In this document: positions 51,695 to 61,100 of the stretch, piece after piece
Position numbering within the stretch: the stretch's first letter is position 1
Layout: every line of letters begins with the position of its first letter
Source: Trogon surrucura
Lineage: Eukaryota; Chordata; Aves; Trogoniformes; Trogonidae
DNA length: 64,000 nucleotides
Direction of reading: 5' to 3'
NCBI GenBank assembly: GCA_020746105.1
Contig: CM036635.1
Span: 10,186,001-10,250,000 of the forward strand
Made by a program: the position numbers and the translations under genes
Notes under the pieces: model-generated
Database searches by the model: none
What the model was told of the DNA's origin: nothing
Seen by the model: the letters and a program-made list of their open reading frames with translations, nothing else

Positions 51695-53311
51695 CTGAAA
51701 AGAAAGAGAAATGTTAAGATAAATAGTTGAGATATTCCTGTCCATTTCAGGTTACTAACAACATCAACATTAGTCCTATATTATTATTATGAAAATTACT
51801 TTCTATGATGACACAACTGAGTTAGCCCTAATTTCAAACACTTATTTCCCATACAAAAGAGCTTCCGAAGGCAGAGAAGACATTGCAAAAGCAGCTTTTC
51901 AACTCACAACTGCATCAAAAATGTTTACTGAAGCTTGAAGAGTTGCTTATGGATAAAACTGCTTCCCCTCCTGTAGCTTCAATAGCAAACTCTACTTTAA
52001 TCATATTCAAAACCACCAGACAACATCATCTGATTTACAACAAATCAATTTACCTTTAAGTGGAGGCACATGCATGCCCATAACAACTCCAGTTTCCCAA
52101 TACAAGCACTAAACTTTGGGATCTTTAAGAAATTAAAGAAAAAAAAGCCAGAAAATACAACCTCCTACAATCTCCTGTAATATAAAATCTCTCACTTTAG
52201 GCTATTAAGATTTATGCCAAACCTTATGCTAATTAACTAGACAACAATTTTCAACAGGAGTTCAAGTGAACAAATATTGAGCAGAAAGATACAGTTGTCT
52301 CCTCTCTTTCAGAACTCCTACAGAATAAAATACAGAATAAGGAAAAAAAAAAAGCATTTAGCTTCTCATATCTTTCTGTTTTCTTTCCCAAAATATTCTA
52401 CAAGTCTACAAAGGCTGAGCTTTCATCTAATCGTGGTTTAAAGTAGACACTAATAATCATAAAGAGGAAGAGCAATCCCAAACTCTGAATGAGCCATGTG
52501 AATACAGATCAAATCAACTGCAACAAAATATAATTTGAGAATTGCTGGTTATCCCCAGAAGCAATGAAGAGACCCCTCTCTCTCTTGCTACAGGACTGAA
52601 GCTCAAAAAATACCAAGAGATGTACACGCTCCCTGCAGTCAGTAGCTGCAAGACTCAGTCTCATCCGTGTGTCACAGACAGAGCTCCAAACTACACGAGC
52701 AGAACACAGCTCAGGAAAACACAGAATACGTCTTTCACTACCACCCTCTTACATGCAACACAGCTGTTCAAAGAAGAACACACAATTTCAAAGGTTTGAA
52801 TGATAACTACAGCTCTTTTAATACCAAACACCAGCAGCATCCCACAGAGTGTAAGCCATTAAGTTAACAAGCTCAGGAGTTTTGATTCAAATTACCTGAT
52901 TCAGTCAGCACACACTGCCTCCCCAAGTGAGTTTCATCTGCCCCTTGTACGACTGCTAGCCAAGACTGGACTTTCTTGTTAGTATTTTTATAAATATTAA
53001 CTTCAGAAATCATTTCATGTTTCTCGAGATGAGCATCCAGCTTCAAAGGCACAGAAAGTCCCCTAAGTCCCCTGTGGAGGGGACCCTACAGCACCAGGCA
53101 CTGTCCTTGCTACAGCAGGTCACCCCCAACCTCAGCTGCTGTAGATGCCAAGTGCTTACCCTGATCTAGTGCAGAAGAAGAGACATTTAGAATTGTCTGA
53201 GCTTAACTGATAAGAAAAATGTTATTTTCATCACCTGGTCTCCATTCTGACTCATCATATGGGACAAAACAAAGAGTAAGAAAGATGGGATGAACACGCT
53301 CCCTGACTTAC
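51695..53311 (-). other. COX10: COX10 intron 2
   Basis: The intron has a GTAAGT donor and TTTTCAG acceptor and is 1617 bp long. It is AT-rich unique sequence. I see no repeats, other exons or RNA genes in it. Near 53057 there is a short direct repeat of AAGTCCCCT. Confidence 0.9.
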
Positions 53312-53436
53312 CATTCGTTTGAGGAAGTTGAAGTACTGAAACGTGATCAATCTGTTATTGGCTACACGGCACAGATGCACAAGCTGGCACGGTATCTGCC
53401 GCGTGCCAGCGCTCTTCAGATGCCAGACAAATAACC
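53312..53436 (-). CDS. COX10: COX10 coding exon 2 (end of presequence, N-terminal matrix segment)
   Basis: The exon has an AG acceptor (TTTGAATAG just before 53436) and a GTAAGT donor just after 53312. It is 125 bp: two bases completing the split glycine codon, then 41 codons ending exactly on ATG. The frame reads about residues 16-56 and includes VWHL near the start and ITFQYFNFLKRM at the end. This lines up with human COX10 exon 2 (VWYL ... ITFQHFSFLKRM, from memory). The middle is strongly diverged, as usual for the cleaved or disordered N-terminus. The exon is too short and too diverged to be obvious as an isolated open frame; the conserved end, the splice signals and the phase continuity with exons 1 and 3 support it. 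Confidence 0.93.
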
Positions 53437-53774
53437 CTATTCAAAGAAAAAACAACAACAACAAAAAAGCATTAGATTTTCAGTTCCTTCTTTGCAATGA
53501 GTTGCTTTTCATTCAGACTACAGCATTTATTGTCAGCCGTGAGACAAAACACCCCAACAAACAGGAACTGGGGCTGCTCAGGTGGGGCAAAACACTCTTA
53601 AGAGGCTCCAGATGAACAACTTGAAAGTGCAGGCTTGCCCTCACAGTTTGGAGATTTCCTTCCAAGTCTCTCAGCTCCCCAGAGCCGTATTTTGAGTTTC
53701 TTGCTCCATTCTTAGTTCTACAACCTACCAACAAAACTTTCTTGGCCAAAGGGCACAAGAAGCAATGAGAGGGA

Positions 53775-54123
53775 GGCTCTAGAGACTTTCTAGCAGCTTC
53801 CCAGTACCTGAAGGGGCAACAAAAATGCTGGGGAGGGACTGTTCACAAGGACATGTAACAACAGGACGAAGAGCAATAGTTTTAAACTAAAGCATGGTAG
53901 ACTCCGATTAGACCTAAGGAAGAAGGTTTTTTACACTTAAGGTGGTGAAACCCTGGCACAGGTTGCCCAGAGAGGTGGGGGAGGCTCCAACCCTGGAGAC
54001 ATTCGAGGTCAGGCTGGACAGGGCTCTGAGCAACCTCACCTGGTTGCAGACTGCCCCTGCCCACTGCAGGGACTAGGTGACCTTCAAAGGTCCCTTCCAG
54101 CCCAACTCTGTGACTCTATGATG
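53775..54123 (+). mobile_element. CR1 LINE 3' fragment in COX10 intron 1
   Basis: Plus-orientation CR1 starting around CTTCCCAGTACCTGAAGGGG and reading through GGGACTGTTCACAAGGACAT, TTTTAAACTAAAGCATGGTA and GGTTGCCCAGAGAGGTGG to the terminal CTGTGACTCTATGATG. It lies antisense to COX10. Indels break the ORF2 frame. The 5' boundary is approximate. Confidence 0.94.
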
Positions 54124-54140
54124 TAGGGCAGCATCAAAGT

Positions 54141-54495
54141 CACAGAATTACAGAACGGTTTGGGTTGGAAGGGGTCTTAAAAGTCATCTAGCTCCAACCC
54201 CCCACCCCGGGCAGGGACATCTCCCACCAGCCCGGGTTGCTCCAAGCCCCGTCCAGCCCGGCCTTGGGCACCTCCAGGGATGGGGCACCCACAGCTTCTC
54301 CGGGCGACCTGTGCCAGGGTCTCACCACCCTCACAGCGGGGAATTTCTTCCTAATATCTAACCTAAATCTACCCAGCTCCAGTCTAAAAGCACTGCCCCT
54401 CTCCCTGTCGCTACGTGTCCCCGTGAACACCCCCTCCCCAGCCTCCCGGCAGCCCCTCCAGGTGCGGGCAGCCGCTACAAGGTGTCCTCATGAGG
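54141..54495 (-). mobile_element. CR1 LINE 3' fragment next to COX10 exon 1
   Basis: Minus-orientation CR1 with the terminal repeat at CACAGAATTACAGAACGG. The frame on the minus strand keeps the ORF2 C-terminal pattern (TRSDRERG, then LELGRFRLDIRKKFPAVRVV). It faces the plus-strand CR1 that ends at 54123, only 17 bp away, so the two copies are tail to tail. Its inner end is about 110 bp from the exon 1 donor and it merges into the GC-rich island. It is unusually GC-rich itself. Confidence 0.93.
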
Positions 54496-54601
54496 AGGCC
54501 ACCACAGCCCTGCCCCTCCACCAGAGCACACACACACAGCCCCACCGGCCCGGCTCCCCCCGCGCCCCCAGCGCCCTCCCGGCCCGGCGGGGCGGCGGTA
54601 C

Positions 54602-54644
54602 CTGCCAGCGCCCGGGGCGGGCTGCAGCGGCGGGCAGCGCTCAT
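54602..54644 (-). CDS. COX10: COX10 coding exon 1 (start codon, mitochondrial presequence)
   Basis: This is the first coding exon of protoheme IX farnesyltransferase (heme O synthase), which adds a farnesyl group to heme b in the mitochondrial inner membrane, the first step of heme A synthesis for cytochrome c oxidase. The ATG lies at 54644-54642 in a CpG island. It encodes 14 codons plus one base (MSAARRCSPPRALA, then G), arginine-rich and without acidic residues, as expected for a mitochondrial targeting peptide. It ends at a GT donor (CTGGCAG then GTACC). Length and phase match human exon 1 as I recall it, and the one-base overhang joins in frame to exon 2. An earlier ATG at 54697-54695 is in a frame that stops after six codons, so I chose the 54644 start. 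The exact start is less certain than the downstream exons because presequences are poorly conserved. Confidence 0.85.
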
Positions 54645-54760
54645 GGCCGTGGCGCCGCTCCCGCCGCCCTCCCCCCTCACCGCCTGGGCGCCGCCATCTT
54701 GCCCGGCGTGACCTCCAATCGCCTTCCGGGTCGGCGGCTCCCGCAGGGGAAGGGGCGGGG
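54645..54760 (-). promoter_or_regulatory. COX10: COX10 core promoter and 5' UTR with YY1, ETS and GC-box motifs
   Basis: Immediately upstream of the start codon are a YY1-type element (GCCGCCATCTTG on plus, AAGATGGCGGC in the sense of the gene) at 54690-54701, an ETS/GABP (NRF-2) site CTTCCGG at 54723-54729, a CCAAT pentamer at 54715-54719 and a GC box (GGGGCGGGG) at 54752-54760. There is no TATA box. YY1 elements in this orientation usually sit just downstream of the transcription start, so I infer a start near 54700-54730. GABP and YY1 sites are common in nuclear genes for cytochrome oxidase assembly. The motifs are seen directly; the start site is inferred. Confidence 0.7.
54677..54697 (-). 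promoter_or_regulatory. Six-codon upstream ORF in the likely COX10 5' UTR
   Basis: The ATG inside the YY1 element AAGATGGCGGC at 54697-54695 opens a short frame (MAAPRR, then TGA at 54679-54677). It ends 32 bp before the COX10 start codon and is in a different frame. If transcription starts upstream of it, ribosomes would meet this ATG first. Its A at -3 and G at +4 make a strong Kozak context. It may reduce translation of the main frame, but if the transcription start falls inside the YY1 motif it would not be in the mRNA. Confidence 0.5.
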
Positions 54761-55130
54761 CCGGTCCCAGGGCAGGGTAGGGGGTGGCGGGGCCCGGCGG
54801 AGGAGGCGATAACGCTGCCTGCTGCTCCCCGGGGTTCTGCGGTTGCGGGAAAGGGAGCAGGTCCCCACCGAGCGTCACCCGATCAGTAACTCCGCTCGGC
54901 GGGTCCAGGAGCAGCCGGAGGGCGGGAGCTGGGGCCGCACCGGAGGCCTCGGGCACGTTTCCCGCGGGGAGGCGGCCGGAGCCCCGCTGGGCCCTCCCGG
55001 GTCCTGCCGGCGCTTGTGGCTCCCTCGGCCGCGGTTCCCTCCTCGCGTGTTGGGTTCGCGGCCGCAGGCTCGGCAGCGGTGCCCGTGGCGGAGCTGCGGG
55101 TCGAGGGGAGGTTGTGCAATGTCTGTAAAA

Positions 55131-58100
55131 CGACCCGGAGAGGTCTAATGAAAAATAAACTTAATTCGTGGGTACACGGAGTCTCATTCCTCAAAGGGCC
55201 CGAGCTTTTAAAGAGATCTGGGTTAGGAAAAAAAAATAAAATTGTATTTCATCCCTAAAGCAGTTTTTGGAAATGGAAGTTTGATTTCTGCACCCTTGGG
55301 TGAAGGTCTGGCCGGAGGGAAGAGCTGCCCCAGCTGTCCTCTCCTCACACAGGTTCTGCGGGTGGATCCTTAGCTAAGCTGACTCAAGTTAGGGACAAAA
55401 AAACCGCTCATTTTGCTGGTTTAACTGTTTAAATCCACCCTGCGCGGGGTCCGAGCGGTTGAAAACCGGCGCGAGGCCCAGAGGACGGGCCCTGGGACTG
55501 GAGCCTGAGCGAAAAGGGAAGGGCACGGCGAGGGCTGCGCAAGCTGTGGAGCGTGATTGCACCCCCAGGCATCCTTCAGCTGCTTTCTCTTAGGAGTTTT
55601 CAGTTCAGGAGATGTAGGCTATAAGTCACTTAAACGCTTTGGAAAATCACTCTCAATATTTTAACATGGAAATCTTCCTCAGAACCATCTTCCTCCCAGG
55701 CTTTCATTTCTTTATAGTGCTTAAATTCCTGCAAAAGTCATCTTAAATCATTATTAGGAAGATAAAATGAAAACACTCACTCTAATTCACTAAGAATATC
55801 CTACTTTGAAGCATTTATTTCCACTCTCTTTCTATTTGGGGAGCTGGGGAGAAATTAGGGCTTCACATTTCTTACAGTTAATATCCTGTTTTACTCCAAG
55901 TTCTCATCGCCGAGCATATATCACTTCATAGTTTCTGTTTGCGTCGGTAGTTTCTGTAACTTCCACAGATTTGGCCTCAAATTTACACCTGCAAAACCAA
56001 AATAAACAGCACGTAGCAAACACAATGGCTACACAGAGGGCTCAGATGGTTGGTTGGGTTTAGGGCAGTTTGGGTCAGACGAAAAGGCTGAGGTAGCCGA
56101 GTGCTCTGTGGCAGGGCTGAGATTTAAGGTTTAATGATTTTCATTGCCTCTCACTTGGGCAATAAATTGCACCCCTGGAGAGAGGGGGTAAAACACTACT
56201 TTTCTAATTAAGGAGAATGTTATCCACAGGCCTCAAGACAGAGCGGTACCTCCTTGGGAAACGATGATTTAGGGCACGCAGGATGTCACGTACCCATTTG
56301 GGTTTAACCACTACTCCTAGGGTGAAAAAAAAGTCCAAGGATTTGTAGTAGACATGAGTATCCAAATGCCAGAGTTGAATTCCAGCCTGAAGTGGCTCCA
56401 CGGGCTTTGCAACCTCGTTACCGCCGTTTGGGTCTGCAAAGTGCTGGCTCTGCAGAAGCTGGCTCCACGAAATAACCAAAGGCTCCCGAGGGCACCTGGG
56501 CAAGGGGGGCACTGCCCTCCCAGGGAGCTCTCGGCACCTTCCCCGCTCAGCTCCCGCAGTCTGATTCATGAAAGCCCCAGTACCAGCGTCACGGGACGAC
56601 GTGGAGGGTTGCAGGGAGAAGCCTTGTCAGAGGGCTCTAAGGTCAAGCACCCTTGTGGAGAAGAAGCGATTCCTGAAGTGTCTCTAATTTTTCTAATTTT
56701 TTGGGGCAGTTGCTCGGTACCTATTGCTGCTTCCCCACGGTTATAAAGCAAACACTGCACCTACAGGTCCATTTGCAGGGCAATGCAAGGGGTATCTAAA
56801 CACACGACTTATTCATGTTAGTTATAGAGCACGTCTTAACAGCATTATACGATCCTTTTTCCGATTAGCACTACCATAAATCTGATTGGTGGGGCTTAAT
56901 TAGATCTCGGCAGCAGAATGTAATAGTTTGATACACGAAAGGGCAAATTTGTGGAGGCAGCAGACTATTATTATACTTTAATCTCAAAATCTCTCCTTCT
57001 CTTACTCATAACACCAACAAGGCTTCTTGGAAGATTGATTTGTTGTCAGAAAATGATTTAAAGACGGACTGTAAAAATATTATATTTTCCTTGCTTCACA
57101 GAATGCGGCGTTGATGTTAGAGCTCCACGGAGACTTGATGTACTTTCAGATAGGGAACTCTAAAAGCCAAGTGCAAAATAAATAAGATGGCATCCCGCTG
57201 TTATTGTGGTAACCTTTACAGATCATTTCAGAACTGTGACTATTGTGTAGTTTGGTAATAGAGCATGGGGGAAGCTGGAGCTGAGTGCGATTCTGCGCCA
57301 GTCTGCTGAAGCCCAGCTCTGTTTGCTTTTTGGGAGCGCAGGATGTAACAGAAGAAACGGTGTCCGAAGTGAAGGGCACTAGGACATATCAGAAACACAG
57401 AAATAACAGGTAAGAAGAACTAAAAAAGTATTAAAGGCCAAGCTAGACTGTGGTAATAGAAAGTTGATTGACTACTTAAGCCAGACTGCCAAAGACTGCG
57501 ATCTCTGCTCAGCCCCACAGTTACATCCCTGCTGAGATCTTCCTGAGTCAGCTTCAGTGGCTGAGAAACTCCTGGGGATCCTGATGACCTGTTAAGTAGT
57601 TCCTTGCATCATAATGGCAGGGATGTGGGGCTTTCTGTGATTTTCCACAAGTGAACATTTGTGACGCACAAGCTTTATATCAATGCAAGGTTGAAGCGTT
57701 GATGTATTTCGATCTCAAGTAAAGAAACCCCGCAACAAGGAGCAAAATGCACCGGTACCAACCGAGAGCCTCAAACATGCCAATTCCATGCTGTTAAAGA
57801 CTTGCCCTCAGCAAATAATTCTGAGTGGAGCATAGCAGGTAAAACAAAAACCTCCAAACACTTTCCAGTGTGTTTCAGAGTAGTTAAAGCTTCCAGGGAT
57901 GAGTGAAATAGTCGTCCTGGCAGATCGGGGCTCAGTAGCCTTTCTGAAGTGGTGTGCCAGACTGATTTTTTTCCCAAAGTAGAGTTCAAAGGTACCGTAG
58001 GAAATCAGCAGAAGCTACAAACTGCTGCCTCTTCCCAGCTGTCAAAGGTGGCCTGGTGCTGACCCTGTGCTATGTCATTTTTTTGCAAGCCCCGTGTTGC

Positions 58101-61100
58101 TTGCTCGCCACCTGCAAGGCACTGAGCTACAATAGCTTACTTCAGGTGAAAAACCTGCCCTGTTTTTCCTTAGGCAGAGTTCTGCTGAGTGTCTGGTGTA
58201 AATTCAGCTGCGATCAGGTGTGGAGGTGACGTAAAACCTGGTGCAAACAGGTTGCCTGGTAGGCAACGGGAAGTAAACACCAAGACGACTGGGGATGAAC
58301 CCTACCGAGGGTGGTTGAGGGGAATCGCCCCTAATAAATTACAAGACCTGCCTTAAGGCAGGGGATTCATGAAGGAGCTACATTGCCCACTGCAGTCCCC
58401 CATCTCATCAGCCATCCCTTTTTGACTCACCCTGACATTGCTGTTCCTGACAAATAGTGATCCCTCTTATCCCATAAAGTTCTCAGCCAGAGTCAACAAC
58501 AGCTATTTCCAGCAGCCCTTTGCCCTGAAAACAACATTCCAAAGAAAAGGACCTGTGTCCTGTGCTCTTTCAGCTGAGAATTGCTGCCTGAATATCTCCA
58601 GAGTCTCTTTCTATTTTTTTTTTTTCATACCTCCTTTCAGAGGTCTTTCTTTTCCTGGAAAATCTATGTGAAATTCCCAAAGCTGCCTAGGACTCAAAAG
58701 ATCTAATAAAAATAAGATTTATTAAGAGCAGAGGGAGGAAATCAGATTAAAACTGGAGAAACAGCTTGCATAACTGATCTCCTATACTCAGCAACTGCTC
58801 AGGAAGTGCTTGGTACACACACATTAACTGTTTTGTGGAAGTGCTCTTCAGCCTGCGGGCCAGACAAGGCAGGCAGCAGGCTGCAGAGTGTGTCTTCTCC
58901 ACAGACATGGCCATTAGTTGCACAAAGCCCACCAGTGCTGGTGCTTGCAGCTTCTCAGCACCAGATGCAAAGCTGTGTTTTGCTAACCCGCTGTTAACTC
59001 ATTTTGTAGACACCTCCTCCCACCCGAAAGCAGCAGAGGGACCCCAGGCAAGGGGCCTGAGACACCCAGAATCCCCAAGCTCCAAAGTCCAGTATCCCCC
59101 ACCACAGCCAGTATCTTGTTGCTTCTGCCCACCCCCAGCTCTCAGTGGGAGCGGTGTGTGCATGCTGTGAGATCTATAGGATGTGTCTTTCTGCCTCTCT
59201 TCCCTCTGCCCCATCACTCCTTTCTGCTCACCCTAAGGCCATGTTTTCCTATCCCTACCAGCCCGTCACCCTATCCACCTTTGGGTAGGTTTAAACCCCA
59301 CCCTACAGCACCCCTGTTGGCAGGACTACCCTTCAGACTCATTTTTCTCCCTCGGCAGCATTTTTGCCCGAGTGAGCAGCGCTCAGCCCCAGCAGTTCTC
59401 GCGTTGAGAGACGTGGCAGGCAAGGCAGCACCCATCTGCTCATCCCTGTCTCCCATCCCTCTGCGGGGGCTGTCTGAGCGTGATGAAGCGCCTTGTGCCA
59501 AGCTCCAGGAAACAGCTTCAGCTTCCTCCTCGTTTCAAACGATGCCCAAACAGTCCTGATTCAGTCGCTGTGAGCTGCAGCCCCTGGAAGCAATTCTCAC
59601 TCTTTTACTGTCCTCATTGAGATGCTTTTGCCTTGGTTCCCTGAATGTAGATTTTGGACTGAGCAGCTCCACCAGCCCCCATTAGCCTTCACCAGGTTTC
59701 TCCCTGCCTCTCCCTTGCTGAGTCCAGGCACAGCACTGCTCCTTTACTTCTCCTCCTGCTGACGTAGCTTCTGCATTCTACTTACGGCTCCATACAGTTT
59801 CTTTTGTGGAAGGCCTCTCACAAATCTTCATAGCTTCTTCTGGGTCATTTTCTTACTCTTTTTTATAATAGAATTAAAAGGGAGCAAATAAGATTTCGTT
59901 CCCCATGTCTCAGTGCAGAGTCTATCTCCTAGTGCTTCTTGGATGCAGCTTTTCTCCACGGTTGTTGCCACCCCAGCCAAGTGTGCAGAGATGTTGGGGA
60001 GGTTTGGAAATGGAGACAGCCTCCACAAGAGGAGGCCATTTTTGAGAAATGCTCTGCAACACAACAGTGGCTGTGAACCCCATCCCTTCACCCACTAGAG
60101 CCTGCTCCTCCTGCTTACCCAGCAGTGAAGACCATGGTTGTCCTAAGGCACCTTTGCCAGCACTCGAAGCCTTCCCGCTGGTGTGGGTCCTGCAGGCATC
60201 TGTCTCGAGTGAGGAAAGGACAATTTGCACTGAGTTACCGCCCAATCCAGTGTGTGAGAAAACAGCACAAGCTTATCCAGATATTTACACATTAAGCTTT
60301 ATAATTGTATTCTGTTTGGAGGTTCTGGATTTTCAGCTGAGCTGAACTTCGGAGAACAGGTTGTATTTCTGCACAGCTACGCACATCATCTTGAAACTTA
60401 AGCCCTGACCCAGCTCTTGCTGAAATCAATCAATAAATGCTTCCATGAGATCCACTGCTAGTGCTCACGTGTCCCTCAATAGCTGTCCTCTGCATCACTG
60501 AGGTGAGGGGAGTGAGCTCCTCAGCCGTCTCAGTGAGAACTGTGACTGAAGTCCCATTGGCAACCTTGTGTTTGCTCGCACTTGGATTTGTGCAAGACGT
60601 GTCACCTCCTGCGGAAGCCTCCGGTGCCTGTAACATCAGCACAGCTTGCCCAGCACCTCGCGTTATTTGTCTCACAGACTTCACAGCTTTCCAGCAAATT
60701 TCCCATTCCGTGTTACTTCCTCCTGCCCTGTACTATTTCAAGCTTTTATGTAAGAAGCATCACAAGCCCCTTAACACTAGGTTGTTTGGACAGTTGTTCT
60801 GCAGCAGAATTTCTTGGATTCAGCAAAAAATGCCTTCTGCTGTCATAGCAGCACCAAGCACGTAAGTGCAAATGACTGACTTGCAAGGGTAACAACACTC
60901 CTGAGCTTTGCAATTATGTGCAGTGATGCTGTTATATAATTGATCTAGGGATTTCATAAATTATTCTTTTTATAGTTCTGAGCAGTTCCGAGAACACCCA
61001 AAGTCAGATTAGGGAGAGATTTAAAGCACATTTTCAGTGCTGAAAGCGCATTGTTTTATTTTGTGACCTGGTGGGTGTGCGAGCAGCCCTGCTCTTAGGG

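Larger units (their letters stand above)
53437..54601 (-). other. COX10: COX10 intron 1
   Basis: The intron has GT and AG ends and is 1165 bp long. About 60 percent of it is two CR1 copies (listed separately). The 53437-53770 part is unique sequence without recognisable features beyond a CAA-rich stretch, which on the minus strand gives the TTG/T-rich pyrimidine tract of the exon 2 acceptor. Confidence 0.9.
54540..55130. promoter_or_regulatory. CpG island over the COX10 5' end
   Basis: This stretch is very GC-rich with dense CpG dinucleotides, in sharp contrast to flanks on both sides. It covers exon 1, the promoter and about 400 bp upstream. CpG islands of this kind commonly drive transcription in both directions, and the human locus is known to have a divergent non-coding transcript next to COX10. 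No spliced plus-strand gene can be recognised here from sequence alone. A long plus-strand frame (54784-55128) opens with GTG and reflects base composition, so I do not call it a gene. Confidence 0.85.

Noticed and set aside
54677-54868. Alternative COX10 start using the frame that ends MAAPRR
   Set aside because: The frame stops at TGA before any donor that could join exon 2 in phase. The start at 54644 splices in the correct phase and matches the known exon 1 length.
54784-55128. Plus-strand open frame in the CpG island
   Set aside because: It begins with GTG, is Gly/Arg/Ala-rich, and reflects GC content in a promoter. A divergent non-coding RNA is possible but cannot be shown from sequence.
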